Shown here piece by piece: positions 7,829 through 17,346 of a DNA stretch of 64,000 nucleotides; within the stretch, counting starts at the first letter, position 1; each line of letters opens with the position of its first letter. Origin of the DNA: Comamonadaceae bacterium ALPHA2B (lineage in GTDB: Bacteria > Pseudomonadota > Gammaproteobacteria > Burkholderiales > Burkholderiaceae_C). The notes below the pieces were generated by a model, which saw only the letters and a list, made by a program, of their open reading frames with translations, was not told where the DNA came from and made no database searches. The DNA lies in assembly GCA_005503065.1 (NCBI GenBank), contig SCOE01000030.1, forward strand, positions 1 through 64,000, read 5' to 3'. The translations under genes and the position numbers were made by a program.

Positions 7829-9004
7829 TCAAACGGCGCGCTCAGCCCGCAGCCGTGCGATCTCGTCGGCAGAGCGCCCGAGCTCGGCCAGGATGGCGTC
7901 GGTATGCGCGCCCAGTGCCGGCACCGACCCCATCGGCGGCGGGGCCTCGCCGGCCACGTGGTGCGGTGGGTAGAGCGCCGGCACCGGGCCGCCGGGGGTG
8001 CCGATCTCGGTCCAACGCGCACGGGCGCGGAGCTGCGCGTGCTGCCACAGATCGGCCATCTCGTTGAGGCGACCGTACGCGATCTGCGCATCCTCCAGTC
8101 GTTCGACGAGCTGTTCGCCGGTGAGGCCCGCGCACACCTGCTCGATGACCTCGCGCAGCGTCTCGCGCTCGGCCAGGCGCTTGGCATTGCCCTTGTACTG
8201 CCCGGCCAGCTCCGGCCGGTGCAGCACCTTGTCGCAGAAGGTGGCCCATTCGCGGTCGTGCTGCACCGCGAGCACGACCTTGCGCCCGTCGCCGCAGGCA
8301 AACGGGCCGTAGGGGTAGATCGCCGCGTGCGAGGCGCCGGCGCGCGGCGGCGGAGGCTGGCCGTCGAGCGTGTAGTAGAGCGGGAAGCCCATCCACTCGG
8401 ACATCGCCTCCAGCATCGATATCTCGAGCCGCTTGCCGCGGCCGGTGCGGCCGCGCTCGAGCAGCGCCGCCAGCACGCTGCTGTAGGCGTACATGCCGGC
8501 GGCGATGTCGGCGATCGACAGGCCCGCTTTGGACGGCTGCTCCGGCGTGCCGGTCACCGACACGAAGCCCGATTCGCTCTGGATCAGCAGGTCGTAGGCC
8601 TTCTTCTCGGTGAACGGCCCGCCGTCGCCGTAGCCCGAGATGTCGCAGACCACGAGCTTCGGATTGCGCGGCGCGAGGCTGGCGTGGTCCAGGCCCATGC
8701 GCGCCGCAGCGCCCGGCGCCAGGTTCTGCACCAGCACGTCGGCGCGTTCCACCAGTTCCTGGAGCACTGCACGCGAGGCGGCATGCTTGAGGTTGAGCGT
8801 CAGACTCTCCTTGCCGCGGTTGCACCACACGAAGTGCGAGGCCGAGCCTTTCGCACGCGTGTCGTAGGCGCGCGCGAAGTCCCCTTCGCCGGGGCGCTCG
8901 ACCTTGATCACGCGCGCCCCCAGGTCGGCGAGCTGGCGGGTGCAGAACGGGGCGGCGATGGCGTGCTCGAGGGTGACGACGAGCATCCCTTGCAACGGAA
9001 GCAT
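7829..9004 (-). CDS. CaiB/BaiF family CoA-transferase
   Basis: A 391-residue class III CoA-transferase. The N-terminus LEHAIAAPFCTRQLADLGARV is the family's Rossmann entry, VERPGEGDFAR follows, and DISGYGDGGPFTEKKAYDLL carries the conserved catalytic Asp near residue 165. The family moves CoA between acyl donors and carboxylic acids through an aspartyl-CoA intermediate. The start is the ATG at 9004, eleven bases after the ACAD stop, which gives full family length. In the operon it would activate an acid, or recycle CoA from the cleavage product, for the adjoining ACAD, PrpD and lyase proteins. Confidence 0.85.
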   Translation of the reverse strand: MLPLQGMLVVTLEHAIAAPFCTRQLADLGARVIKVERPGEGDFARAYDTRAKGSASHFVWCNRGKESLTLNLKHAASRAVLQELVERADVLVQNLAPGAAARMGLDHASLAPRNPKLVVCDISGYGDGGPFTEKKAYDLLIQSESGFVSVTGTPEQPSKAGLSIADIAAGMYAYSSVLAALLERGRTGRGKRLEISMLEAMSEWMGFPLYYTLDGQPPPPRAGASHAAIYPYGPFACGDGRKVVLAVQHDREWATFCDKVLHRPELAGQYKGNAKRLAERETLREVIEQVCAGLTGEQLVERLEDAQIAYGRLNEMADLWQHAQLRARARWTEIGTPGGPVPALYPPHHVAGEAPPPMGSVPALGAHTDAILAELGRSADEIARLRAERAV

Positions 9005-9015
9005 GGTGCAGGCCT

Positions 9016-10176
9016 TCAGAACGAGCGCGGCAGCCCGAGCACATGCTCGGCCACGTACGACAGGATAAGGTTGGTCGAGATCGGCGCCACCTGGTACAGC
9101 CGCGTCTCGCGGAACTTGCGCTCCACGTCGTATTCGCAGGCGAAGCCGAAGCCGCCGTGCGTCTGGATGGCCACGTTGGCGGCCTCGAACGACGCCTTGG
9201 CGGCGAGGTACTTGGCCATGTTGGCCTCGGCGCCGCAGGGCTGCTTGGCGTCGAAGAGGTCGCAGGCCCGCCAGCGCATCAGGTCGGCGGCCTCGGTCTC
9301 GATGTGATTCTCGGCGATCGGGAACTGCACGCCCTGGTTCTGGCCGATCGGGCGGTCGAACACGCGCCGCTCGCGCGCATAGGCCGCGCTGCGCGCGACG
9401 AACCAGCGCGCGTCGCCGATGCACTCGGCCGCGATCAGCGTGCGCTCGGCGTTGAGCCCGTCGAGGATGTACTTGAAGCCCTTGCCCTCCTCGCCGATCA
9501 GGTTCTCGGCCGGGATCTCCAGGTTCTCGAAGAACAGCTCGTTGGTCTCGTGGTTGACCATGTTCGGGATCGGGCGCACCGTCAGGCCCTTGCCGACGGC
9601 CTCGCGCAGGTCGACGAGGAAGATCGACATGCCCTCGGACTTGCGCTTCACATCGCCCAGCGGCGTGGTGCGCGCGAGCAGGATCATCAGATCGCTGTGC
9701 TGGATGCGAGAGATCCACACCTTCTGCCCGTTGACCACGTAGCGGTCGCCCTTGCGGACGGCGGTGGTCTTGAGCTGCGTCGTGTCGGTGCCGGTGGTCG
9801 GCTCGGTGACGCCCATGCTCTGCAGCCGCAGCTTGCCGCTCGCGATGCCCGGCAGGTACAGCCGCTTCTGCTCGGCCGAGCCGTGGCGCAGCAGCGTGCC
9901 CATGTTGTACATCTGGCCGTGGCAGGCGCCCGCGTTGCCGCCGCAGCGATTGACTTCCTCCATCACGACCGAGGCTTCGGCCAGGCCGAGCCCGGCGCCG
10001 CCGAACTCCTCGGGGATCATTACCGCCAGCCAGCCGGCGCCGGTGAGCGCATCGACGAATTCCTCCGGGTAGCCGCGTGCCGCGTCGACGCGGCGGAAAT
10101 ACTCGTCGGGAAAACGCTTGAACAGGTCGCGCAGCGCGGCGCGCAGTTCGGGGTGGCGTTCGGTCGGGGAGGTCAT
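9016..10176 (-). CDS. acyl-CoA dehydrogenase (GLPRSF-tail subfamily)
   Basis: A 386-residue flavoprotein. The middle domain has SMGVTEPTTGTDT and a WISRIQHSD strand; the helix carrying the probable catalytic base reads DGLNAERTLIA, with Glu at the position used by isovaleryl- and long-chain-type ACADs. The C-terminus VAEHVLGLPRSF is shared with three paralogues here (29722, 42172, 47568). ATG 10176 is chosen over an upstream in-frame codon because MTSPTERHPEL begins the family N-terminus. First gene of the minus operon; a half operator and A-tract lie just upstream. Electrons would pass to the EtfAB encoded next door. Confidence 0.85.
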   Translation of the reverse strand: MTSPTERHPELRAALRDLFKRFPDEYFRRVDAARGYPEEFVDALTGAGWLAVMIPEEFGGAGLGLAEASVVMEEVNRCGGNAGACHGQMYNMGTLLRHGSAEQKRLYLPGIASGKLRLQSMGVTEPTTGTDTTQLKTTAVRKGDRYVVNGQKVWISRIQHSDLMILLARTTPLGDVKRKSEGMSIFLVDLREAVGKGLTVRPIPNMVNHETNELFFENLEIPAENLIGEEGKGFKYILDGLNAERTLIAAECIGDARWFVARSAAYARERRVFDRPIGQNQGVQFPIAENHIETEAADLMRWRACDLFDAKQPCGAEANMAKYLAAKASFEAANVAIQTHGGFGFACEYDVERKFRETRLYQVAPISTNLILSYVAEHVLGLPRSF

Positions 10177-10215
10177 GCTGGGGCAGCCGGGGCGCGGTGG
10201 GGTCGACAGTCCAAA

Positions 10216-10230
10216 AAAATAAACGTTAGG
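10216..10230. promoter_or_regulatory. half-site of the island operator (AACGTTAGG) with A-tract
   Basis: The 102-base gap between etfA and the ACAD contains AACGTTAGG, matching the right half of the recurring CTAAC-N4-GTTAG dyad. The left half is replaced by an A-tract. It may mark a second, weakly controlled promoter inside the leftward transcript. Confidence 0.3.
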
Positions 10231-10278
10231 CCGGTCGTGGCGGACCCGGCGCATCGCTGCGCGGCGCCGGGTTGGGCC

Positions 10279-11220
10279 TCAGATCGCGGCGGTAAGCTCG
10301 GGCACCGCGACGAACAGGTCGGCCACCAGTCCGTAGTCGGCCACCTGAAAGATCGGCGCCTCGGCATCCTTGTTGATCGCCACGATCACCTTGCTGTCCT
10401 TCATGCCGGCGAGGTGCTGGATCGCACCCGAGATGCCCACCGCCACGTAGAGCTGCGGCGCGACGATCTTCCCCGTCTGGCCGACCTGGTAGTCGTTCGG
10501 CGCGTAGCCGGCGTCCACCGCCGCGCGCGACGCGCCGAGCGCCGCGCCGAGCTTGTCGGCCAGCGGCTCGAGCACCGCATGGAACTTGTCCGCGGCGCCG
10601 AGGCCGCGCCCCCCGGAGACGATGATCGAGGCCGCCGTCAGCTCGGGGCGCTCGAGCTTGACGACCTCGCGGCCTACCAGTTCGGTGAGCCCGAGGTCAG
10701 GCCCTGCGGGCAAGCTCTGCACGGCCGCGCTGCCGCCGCTGGCGGCCACCGCATCGAAGGCCGTGGTGCGAACACTCAGCACCTTCACCTTGTCCTTGGA
10801 CTGCACGAGCGCGATGGCGTTGCCGGCATAGAAGGGCCGGCGAAAGGTGTCCGGCGACTCGATGGCGATGACGTCGGAGATCTGCGAGCTGTCCAGCAGC
10901 GCCGCCACGCGCGGCAGCACGTTTCGGCCGAACGGCGTGGCCGGCGCGAGCACGTGCGTGTACCCGGCATCGGCCTGGATGAAGCCCTCCACGAGCGCCG
11001 CGAGGTTCTCGGCGCCCTGGTCGCCGTAGTGCGCGGCATCGGCGTGCAGCACCTTGGCCACGCCGGACGCGGCCGCCGCCGTTTTCGCGGCAGCGCCGCA
11101 GTCGTGGCCGGCCACCAGGACGTGGACGTCGCCGCCCAGGCGCTGGGCCGCGGCCACGGTGTTGAGCGTCGCGGCCTTCAGCGCGGCGCCGTCGTGTTCG
11201 GCAATGATGAGGATAGTCAT
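10279..11220 (-). CDS. etfA: electron transfer flavoprotein alpha subunit
   Basis: A 313-residue ETF alpha subunit. The C-terminal FAD domain shows [12 protein letters not shown] near residues 200-211, [29 protein letters not shown] near 255-283, and [12 protein letters not shown] near 289-300, all hallmark FAD-binding segments. The N-terminal domain carries the ETF adenosine-loop-like region. It forms a heterodimer with EtfB, accepts electrons from acyl-CoA dehydrogenases in the cytoplasm and passes them to ETF:quinone oxidoreductase, which is not encoded in this window. It follows etfB after two bases. A dedicated ETF suits an island with eleven ACAD-fold proteins. Confidence 0.95.
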   Translation of the reverse strand: MTILIIAEHDGAALKAATLNTVAAAQRLGGDVHVLVAGHDCGAAAKTAAAASGVAKVLHADAAHYGDQGAENLAALVEGFIQADAGYTHVLAPATPFGRNVLPRVAALLDSSQISDVIAIESPDTFRRPFYAGNAIALVQSKDKVKVLSVRTTAFDAVAASGGSAAVQSLPAGPDLGLTELVGREVVKLERPELTAASIIVSGGRGLGAADKFHAVLEPLADKLGAALGASRAAVDAGYAPNDYQVGQTGKIVAPQLYVAVGISGAIQHLAGMKDSKVIVAINKDAEAPIFQVADYGLVADLFVAVPELTAAI

Positions 11221-11222
11221 GT

Positions 11223-11972
11223 TCAGATCACCTTCGCTTCTTCCTTGAGCCGCTTGACCAGGTCGGCCACGTCGGCCACCTTGATACCGGCCTTGCGCGC
11301 CGCAGGTTCCTCCACGCGCAGCGTGCTCGTGCGCGGCTCGATGTCGATGCCCAGCGCCGCGGCGTCGATCACCTCGAGCGGCTTCTTCTTGGCCTTCATG
11401 ATGTTCGGCAGCGTGATGAAGCGCGGCTCGTTCAGGCGCAGGTCGGTGGTCACCACCACGGGCAGCTTCATGCGCAGCTTCTCGAGGCCGCCGTCGATCT
11501 CGCGCGTGACCGACGCGGTGCCATCGGCAATGCTCACCTTGGATGCGAAGGTGGCCTGCGCCCAGCCCATGAGCGCGGCGAACATCTGGCCCGCCTGCCC
11601 GGCGTCGTCGTCGATCGCCTGCTTGCCGAAGATGGCTAGCTGCACGCCTTCCCTCTGCGCCACGTGGCGTATCAGCTTGGCCACGGCCAGCGGCTCCAGC
11701 GGCGCGTCGGTCTGCACCAGCACGGCGCGGTCGGCGCCGATGGCCATCGCGCTGCGCAGCGTCTCCTGGCAGCCGGCGGAGCCGCAGGAGACGGCGATCA
11801 CCTCGGTGACGGCACCGGCCTCCTTCAGGCGCACCGCCTCCTCGCAGGCGATCTCGTCGAAGGGGTTCATCGACAACTTCTGGTTCGCGAGGTCGACGCC
11901 CGAACCGTCGGACTTCACGCGGGCCTTGACGTTGTAGTCGAGCACACGCTTCACGGCGACAAGCACTTTCAC
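11223..11972 (-). CDS. etfB: electron transfer flavoprotein beta subunit
   Basis: A 249-residue ETF beta subunit, exactly the usual length. It opens [29 protein letters not shown] near residues 36-51 and the AMP-site [15 protein letters not shown] near 118-132 are family signatures, and the loop [13 protein letters not shown] near 190 is the ACAD-docking recognition loop. The start is GTG at 11972, with GGAGA about eight bases upstream. This GTG overlaps the TetR stop codon (GTGA), so etfB is translationally coupled to the regulator gene. Confidence 0.95.
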   Translation of the reverse strand: MKVLVAVKRVLDYNVKARVKSDGSGVDLANQKLSMNPFDEIACEEAVRLKEAGAVTEVIAVSCGSAGCQETLRSAMAIGADRAVLVQTDAPLEPLAVAKLIRHVAQREGVQLAIFGKQAIDDDAGQAGQMFAALMGWAQATFASKVSIADGTASVTREIDGGLEKLRMKLPVVVTTDLRLNEPRFITLPNIMKAKKKPLEVIDAAALGIDIEPRTSTLRVEEPAARKAGIKVADVADLVKRLKEEAKVI

Positions 11973-12640
11973 TTTGCAATCTCTCCTTCTGGGGATCGGA
12001 CTTCGCAGCGTTCCGCTCCGGTCGGAACGACGGCTTGGACAGCAGCCTCTTCGTCCAACAGCACGAAGAGGCGGGGAAAGAGCATCTCGAACATGCGCAG
12101 CGCCAGCTCGTCCACCTGCAAACGGCGGTCGGAGCGGTACCACTGCCCGGTCCAATTCAGGGCGCCGAGCACGGTCTGACGGACCAGCACGGTGTCGGAA
12201 TCGACCCAACGCCAAGCCGCGGCGGCGGACAGTTCGCGGTCCCAGAGATCCTCGTAGCGATTGCGCCACTCCAGCACGCGCCGCATCGCCGGGGCCGAGA
12301 GGCTGCGCCACTCGTACACCAGCACCATCAAGGCGTCGAGGTTGGGGCCGAGCAGGCCAGCCAGGTGGCATCGCACCATCGCCAGCAGCCTCCGCGGCAG
12401 CTCGCGCTCTTTGGCCACGCCCAGCTGAACCGCGCCGAACACGTCGCGGATGCCCTCTTCCATCACCGCCACCAGGATCTCTTCCTTCGAGGCGAAGTGA
12501 TAGAAGAGCGAGCCCGACTTGATGCCCAGCGCGTCGGCGATCTGGCGCACCGACGTACGCTCGTAGCCGCGGTGCCTGAACAGGCCCGCCGCGACATGCA
12601 GGATGTCGCGCCGACGATGGCTTTCTGACTTTTCCGCCAT
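11969..12640 (-). CDS. TetR family transcriptional regulator, likely repressor of the island
   Basis: A 223-residue TetR protein. The DNA-binding helices occupy residues 10-57 ([16 protein letters not shown], then [21 protein letters not shown]), followed by a helical ligand domain. The [16 protein letters not shown] style is typical of TetR regulators of acyl-CoA catabolism, whose ligands are often CoA thioesters; that is family knowledge. ATG 12640 is preferred to a TTG 24 bases upstream because that TTG lies inside the operator dyad at 12658-12671. The dyad sits between this gene and the divergent ACAD and recurs through the window, so the protein probably represses itself and many operons here. 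Confidence 0.85.
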   Translation of the reverse strand: MAEKSESHRRRDILHVAAGLFRHRGYERTSVRQIADALGIKSGSLFYHFASKEEILVAVMEEGIRDVFGAVQLGVAKERELPRRLLAMVRCHLAGLLGPNLDALMVLVYEWRSLSAPAMRRVLEWRNRYEDLWDRELSAAAAWRWVDSDTVLVRQTVLGALNWTGQWYRSDRRLQVDELALRMFEMLFPRLFVLLDEEAAVQAVVPTGAERCEVRSPEGEIAK

Positions 12641-12657
12641 GGCGTACACTGTAGCAG

Positions 12658-12671
12658 CTAACAAGCGTTAG
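12658..12671. promoter_or_regulatory. operator dyad CTAAC-AAGC-GTTAG (TetR/ACAD divergent promoter)
   Basis: A perfect 5+4+5 inverted repeat stands between the TetR gene (start 12640) and the ACAD gene (start 12722). It is the best copy, with the one at 56433, of a dyad found at promoters across the window. Position and symmetry fit a TetR dimer site controlling both directions. Confidence 0.65.
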
Positions 12672-12721
12672 GTCGATAAATTGTCGGCCGGCGCCTTTCT
12701 TCAGTCGCCCAAGTTGATGCC

Positions 12722-13858
12722 ATGCTGCAACGCCCGCTCTTCACCGCCGAGCACGACCTCTTCCGCGAGCAGGTCAGGCGCTTCTTCGACCGCGAGGTCA
12801 CGCCCCACCACGCGCGCTGGGAGGCCGAGGGCATCGTGCCGCGAGCCGTCTGGCGCGCGGCCGGCGAGGCCGGGCTGCTCTGCCCTGCCATCCCCGAGGC
12901 CTATGGCGGCGGCGGCGGCAGCCGGCTGCACAGCGCGGTGCTGATCGAGGAGGTGGCCCGCGCCGGCGCCAGCGGCATCGGCTTCGGGCTGCACTCGGAC
13001 ATCGTCGCCCCTTACATCCTGGCCTACGGCAACGAGGAGCAGAAGCGGCGCTGGCTGCCGCCGATGGCGCGTGGCGAGGTCATCGGCGCCATCGCGATGA
13101 CCGAGCCCGGCGCCGGCAGCGACCTGCAGGCGGTGCACACCACCGCGCTGCGAGACGGCGATGACTACCTCGTCAACGGCCAGAAGACCTTCATCACCAA
13201 CGGCCAGAACGCCGACCTCGTGATCGTGGTCGCCAAGACCGACCCGTCCGTCGGCGCCAAGGGCACCTCGCTGGTGCTGGTGGAGACCGACCGGGCCGGC
13301 TTCAAGCGCGGCCGCAACCTCGAGAAGATCGGCATGAAGGCGCAGGACACGTCGGAGCTGTTCTTCGACGGCGTGCGCGTGCCGGCCGCCAACATCCTCG
13401 GCGGCGAAGGCAAGGGCTTCGTCCTGCTGATGCAGGAGCTGGCCTGGGAGCGCATGCAGATCGCCATCGGCGCAGCCGCCGGCGCCGAGGCCGCGCTGCA
13501 GTGGACGCTGGACTACACCAAGGAGCGCAGGGCCTTCGGCCAGCGCATCATCGACTTCCAGCACAACCGTTTCCGCCTGGCCGAATGGAAGACGCAGGTG
13601 CAGGTGATGCGCGTCTTCGTCGATCGGCTGATGGACGAACTGCTGCACGGACAGCTCGACGCCGCGACCGCCGCCATGGCCAAGTACTGGACCACCGACC
13701 TGCACTGCCGGCTGCTCGACGACTGCCTGCAGATGTTCGGCGGCTTCGGCTACATGTGGGAGTACCCGATCGCGCGCGCCTATGCCGACGCCCGCGTCTC
13801 CCGCATCTACGGCGGCACGAACGAGATCATGAAGGAGATCGTCGGCCGCACGCTGTGA
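12722..13858 (+). CDS. acyl-CoA dehydrogenase, long-chain/isovaleryl type
   Basis: A 378-residue ACAD. The FAD loops read [14 protein letters not shown] near 121-134 and [10 protein letters not shown] near 160-169; the likely catalytic base is Glu243 in ELAWERM, placed as in isovaleryl- and long-chain-ACADs. [13 protein letters not shown] and [15 protein letters not shown] close the protein, with Gly rather than Glu at the medium-chain position, which supports the alternative base. It is the first gene of the rightward operon, about 50 bases after the island operator. Likely role: alpha,beta-dehydrogenation of an acyl-CoA with electrons passed to EtfAB. Confidence 0.9.
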   Translation: MLQRPLFTAEHDLFREQVRRFFDREVTPHHARWEAEGIVPRAVWRAAGEAGLLCPAIPEAYGGGGGSRLHSAVLIEEVARAGASGIGFGLHSDIVAPYILAYGNEEQKRRWLPPMARGEVIGAIAMTEPGAGSDLQAVHTTALRDGDDYLVNGQKTFITNGQNADLVIVVAKTDPSVGAKGTSLVLVETDRAGFKRGRNLEKIGMKAQDTSELFFDGVRVPAANILGGEGKGFVLLMQELAWERMQIAIGAAAGAEAALQWTLDYTKERRAFGQRIIDFQHNRFRLAEWKTQVQVMRVFVDRLMDELLHGQLDAATAAMAKYWTTDLHCRLLDDCLQMFGGFGYMWEYPIARAYADARVSRIYGGTNEIMKEIVGRTL

Positions 13859-13921
13859 CGCGCCGCGCGGCCGAAGCGCCGGTGGGCCGTCGTCCCACCC
13901 TCACCCCAACCCCATCAGCCC

Positions 13922-15130
13922 ATGACCGAAGCATTCATCTACGACGCCGTGCGCACCCCGCGCGGCAAGGGCCGCGCCTCCGGCGCGCTGCACGGCAGCA
14001 CGCCGATCCACCTGGCCGTCACCGCGCTGCAGGCGCTGCGCGATCGCAACCGGCTCGACACCGCGCTGGTCGACGACGTGATCCTCGGCTGTGTGGAGCC
14101 GGTCGGCGAACAGGGCGCCAACATCGCCCGCGTCGCGGCGCTGGTGGCCGGCTACGACGAGTCGGCGCCGGGGGTGCAGATCAACCGCTACTGCGCCTCG
14201 GGCCTGGAGGCCTGTAACATGGCCACGGCCAAGGTGATGTCGGGCCAGTCGCCGCTGGCCGTCGGCGGCGGCGTCGAGAGCATGAGCCGCGTGCCCATGG
14301 GCACCGGCGGCGGCGCCTGGCCGGCCGACCCGGCGGTGGCGCTGCCCACCTACTTCGTGCCGCAGGGCATCTCCGCCGACCTGATCGCGTCGCTGTACGG
14401 GCATTCGCGCGCCGATGTCGACGCCTATGCGCTGGAAAGCCAGCGCCGCGCCGCCGCCGCGTGGGCCGAGGGCCGCTTCGCGCGCTCGATCGTCCCGGTG
14501 TGCGACGTCAACGGCCTGGTGGTGCTGGACCGCGACGAACACATGCGCCCCGAGACCACGATCGAATCGCTGGCCAAGCTCGAACCCTCGTTCAAGCTCC
14601 AGGGCGAGCGTGCCGGCTTCGACGCGGTGGCGCTGCAGCGCTACCCGCAGCTCGAACGCATCGAACACGTGCACCACGCCGGCAACTCCTCGGGCATCGT
14701 CGACGGCGCTGCCGCCGTGCTGATCGGCAACGCCGAGGTCGGCCAGCGGCTGGGCCTGGAGCCGCGCGCGCGCATCCGCTCGTTCGCCTCCGTCGGCAGC
14801 GAGCCGACCATCATGCTCACCGGCCCGTCGTTCTCGGCCGAGAAGGCGCTCAAGCTCGCCGGCATGTCCTGCTCCGACATCGATCTGTTCGAGCTCAACG
14901 AGGCCTTCGCATCGGTGGTGCTGCGCTTCATGGAGGTGATGAACGTGCCGCACGCGCGCATGAACGTCAACGGCGGTGCCATCGCGATGGGCCATCCGCT
15001 GGGTGCCACCGGGGCCATGATCCTCGGCACCCTGCTCGACGAGCTCGAGCGCCGCAACCTTGCCACCGGGCTGGCCACGCTGTGCGTGGGCGCCGGCATG
15101 GGCACCGCCACCATCATCGAGCGCGTCTGA
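13922..15130 (+). CDS. acetyl-CoA C-acyltransferase (thiolase, FadA-type)
   Basis: A 402-residue degradative thiolase. The nucleophile Cys91 lies in [17 protein letters not shown] near 323 holds the active-site His region, [15 protein letters not shown] near 348-362 the second His, and CVGAGMG near 386 the proton-donor Cys. All catalytic residues are present, unlike the thiolase homologue at 34712-35884. It follows the first ACAD by 63 bases and precedes the FadB-type gene by 25, so together they make a complete beta-oxidation spiral: dehydrogenase, hydratase plus 3-hydroxyacyl-CoA dehydrogenase, thiolase. It should release acetyl-CoA (or propionyl-CoA) from 3-ketoacyl-CoA. Confidence 0.92.
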   Translation: MTEAFIYDAVRTPRGKGRASGALHGSTPIHLAVTALQALRDRNRLDTALVDDVILGCVEPVGEQGANIARVAALVAGYDESAPGVQINRYCASGLEACNMATAKVMSGQSPLAVGGGVESMSRVPMGTGGGAWPADPAVALPTYFVPQGISADLIASLYGHSRADVDAYALESQRRAAAAWAEGRFARSIVPVCDVNGLVVLDRDEHMRPETTIESLAKLEPSFKLQGERAGFDAVALQRYPQLERIEHVHHAGNSSGIVDGAAAVLIGNAEVGQRLGLEPRARIRSFASVGSEPTIMLTGPSFSAEKALKLAGMSCSDIDLFELNEAFASVVLRFMEVMNVPHARMNVNGGAIAMGHPLGATGAMILGTLLDELERRNLATGLATLCVGAGMGTATIIERV

Positions 15131-15155
15131 ACCGCGCCGATCGGGAATCCTCACC

Positions 15156-17291
15156 ATGAGCATCGACTACCAAGCAGGCGCCGACGGCATCGCCACATTG
15201 ACGTGGCAGATGAGCGATGCGCCGATGAACGTCCTCAACGCGGCCTCGATGGCCGCCTATGCGGCCGCGGTGCGGCGCGCCATCGCCGATCCCGCCGTCA
15301 AGGGCGTGATCGTCACCTCGGCCAAGCCGGAGTTCATCGCCGGCGGCGACCTGAACATGCTGCTGGCCTTCAGCGACGCGCAGGCCATGACCCGCTTCAC
15401 CGAAGAGCTGCACGCCCTGATGCGCGGCATCGAGAAGAGCGGCAAGCCCTTCGTCGCGGCGCTCAACGGCAGCGCGCTGGGCGGCGGCTACGAGGTGGCG
15501 CTGAGCTGCCACCGCCGCATCGCCGCCGACAACCCGAAGGCGCAGATCGGCCTGCCCGAGGTGGGCCTGGGCCTGCTGCCCGGCGGCGGCGGCACGCAGC
15601 GTCTGCCGCGGCTGATCGGCATCCGGCCCGCCCTGCCCTACCTGCTGGAAGGCAAGAAGGTCTCGCCGGCGCAGGCGTTGAAGGCCGGCATGGTGGACGA
15701 GGTCGTGCCGCCGGCCGAGCTGCTGGCGCGCGCACGCGCCTGGCTACTGGCGGCGAAGCCCGAGGACGCGGTGCAGCCCTGGGACCGCAAGGGATTCAAG
15801 CTTCCCGGCGGTCCGGTGCAAAGCCCCGCCGGATACGAGACCTTCACCGCCGGCAATGCGCTGCTGCGCGCCAGGACCTTCGGCAACTACCAGGCGCCCG
15901 AAGCGATCATGAGCTGCGTCTACAACGGCTGCCAGGTCGACATCGACACCGCCCTGAAGATCGAGGGGCGCGAGTTCGTCAAGCTCACCGTCGGCCCGGT
16001 GTCGAAGAACATGATCCGTACGCTGTTCTTCGGCATCGGCGAAGCCAACAAGCTCGCCGCCCGGCCCAAGGGCGTGCCGCCGGCCAGCTACCGCCGCGTC
16101 GGCATCCTCGGCGCCGGCATGATGGGTGCCGGCATCGCCTGCGCGGCGGCCGAGGCCGGGCTCGATGTGGTGCTGCTGGATACCACGTCCGAGCTCGCGG
16201 CGCGCGGCAAGGCCTATGGCGAGGCGCGCTGGGCCAAGCAGGCCGAGCAGGGCCGCCTGAGCGCCGAGAAATGCGCCGCGCTGGCGGCCCGCATTTGCCC
16301 CACGGCCGACTTCGCGGCGCTGGACGGCTGCGACATCGTGGTCGAGGCCGTGTTCGAGGACCGCGCCCTGAAGGCCGACGTGACCCGCAAGGCCGAGGCC
16401 CAGCTCGCGCCCGACGCCATCTTCGCCAGCAACACCTCGACGCTTCCCATCAGCGGCCTGGCGCAGGCCTCGGCGCGGCCGGCCAACTTCATCGGCCTGC
16501 ACTTCTTCTCGCCGGCCGAGAAGATGCCGCTGGTCGAGGTCATCGTCGGCAAGGCGACGAGCGAATCCTGCCTGGCCCGCGCGCTCGACTTCGTGAAGGC
16601 GCTGCACAAGACGCCCATCGTCGTGAACGACAGCCGAGGCTTCTACACCAGCCGCGTGTTCTCCACCTATGTCGGCGAAGGCCTGACGCTGCTGGCCGAA
16701 GGCGTGGCGCCGGCCTTGATCGAGAACGCCGGCCGCATGGCCGGCATGCCGGTGGGGCCGCTGGCCCTGGCCGACGAGGTCTCACTCGAACTGATGGCCC
16801 GCATCCGCCGCCAGACCGCCGCCGACCTGGGCTCGGCCTACCAGCGCAGCGCCATCGACGAGGTCTGCGAGCGCATGGTCGACAGCGCCCTCGGCCGCCT
16901 TGGCAAGAAGGCCGGCAAGGGCTTCTACGAGTATCCGCAGGGTGCCACCAAGCACCTGTGGTCCGGCCTGGCCGGCCTGTGGAAGCCGGCGTCGGTGCAG
17001 CCGGGCGTGGCCGAGGTCAAGCAGCGGCTGATGGCGATCCAGTCCATCGAAACCGTGCGCTGCCTCGAGGAAGCTGTGCTGCGAGCGCCGATCGACGCCG
17101 ACGTCGGCGCCATCCTCGGCTGGGGTTTCCCGGCCTACCTTGGCGGCCCGATCGGACAGATCCACAGCCGCGGCGTTGCTGCCTTCGTGGCCGACTGCGA
17201 CGAGTTGGCACGCCGCCACGGCCCGCGCTTCGAGCCGCCGAAGAGCCTGCGCGCGATGGCCGCCGAAGGCAAGACCTTCTTCGCGCGCTGA
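15156..17291 (+). CDS. bifunctional enoyl-CoA hydratase / 3-hydroxyacyl-CoA dehydrogenase (FadB/FadJ type)
   Basis: A 711-residue two-domain enzyme. The N-terminal crotonase domain (about 1-190) shows GSALGGGYEVALSCHRRIA and the Glu-bearing GLPEVGLGLLPGGGGTQRL, with both catalytic Glu present. The C-terminal dehydrogenase begins near residue 312 with VGILGAGMMGAG (NAD site) and continues with NTSTLPIS and FIGLHFFSPAEKMPLVEVI, the latter holding the catalytic His. The second half of the dehydrogenase follows (GKKAGKGFYEYP). ATG 15156 is chosen because MSIDYQ begins the family N-terminus. It hydrates 2-enoyl-CoA and oxidises the resulting L-3-hydroxyacyl-CoA, supplying the adjoining thiolase. 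Confidence 0.93.
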   Translation: MSIDYQAGADGIATLTWQMSDAPMNVLNAASMAAYAAAVRRAIADPAVKGVIVTSAKPEFIAGGDLNMLLAFSDAQAMTRFTEELHALMRGIEKSGKPFVAALNGSALGGGYEVALSCHRRIAADNPKAQIGLPEVGLGLLPGGGGTQRLPRLIGIRPALPYLLEGKKVSPAQALKAGMVDEVVPPAELLARARAWLLAAKPEDAVQPWDRKGFKLPGGPVQSPAGYETFTAGNALLRARTFGNYQAPEAIMSCVYNGCQVDIDTALKIEGREFVKLTVGPVSKNMIRTLFFGIGEANKLAARPKGVPPASYRRVGILGAGMMGAGIACAAAEAGLDVVLLDTTSELAARGKAYGEARWAKQAEQGRLSAEKCAALAARICPTADFAALDGCDIVVEAVFEDRALKADVTRKAEAQLAPDAIFASNTSTLPISGLAQASARPANFIGLHFFSPAEKMPLVEVIVGKATSESCLARALDFVKALHKTPIVVNDSRGFYTSRVFSTYVGEGLTLLAEGVAPALIENAGRMAGMPVGPLALADEVSLELMARIRRQTAADLGSAYQRSAIDEVCERMVDSALGRLGKKAGKGFYEYPQGATKHLWSGLAGLWKPASVQPGVAEVKQRLMAIQSIETVRCLEEAVLRAPIDADVGAILGWGFPAYLGGPIGQIHSRGVAAFVADCDELARRHGPRFEPPKSLRAMAAEGKTFFAR

Positions 17292-17346
17292 GGGCCCCAT
17301 CCGCGCGCTGTCCGCCCAACGCCCTCTTCGAGAAAACCAAGACCGC

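Noticed and set aside
9043-11937. A very long open frame on the plus strand opposite etfAB and the ACAD.
   Set aside because: It is rich in Arg, Gly, Ala and His without family motifs and lies antisense to clear etfA, etfB and ACAD genes, a known effect of high GC.
12641-12664. A TTG start giving eight extra TetR residues.
   Set aside because: That codon lies within the operator dyad, and ATG 12640 gives a normal TetR N-terminus.
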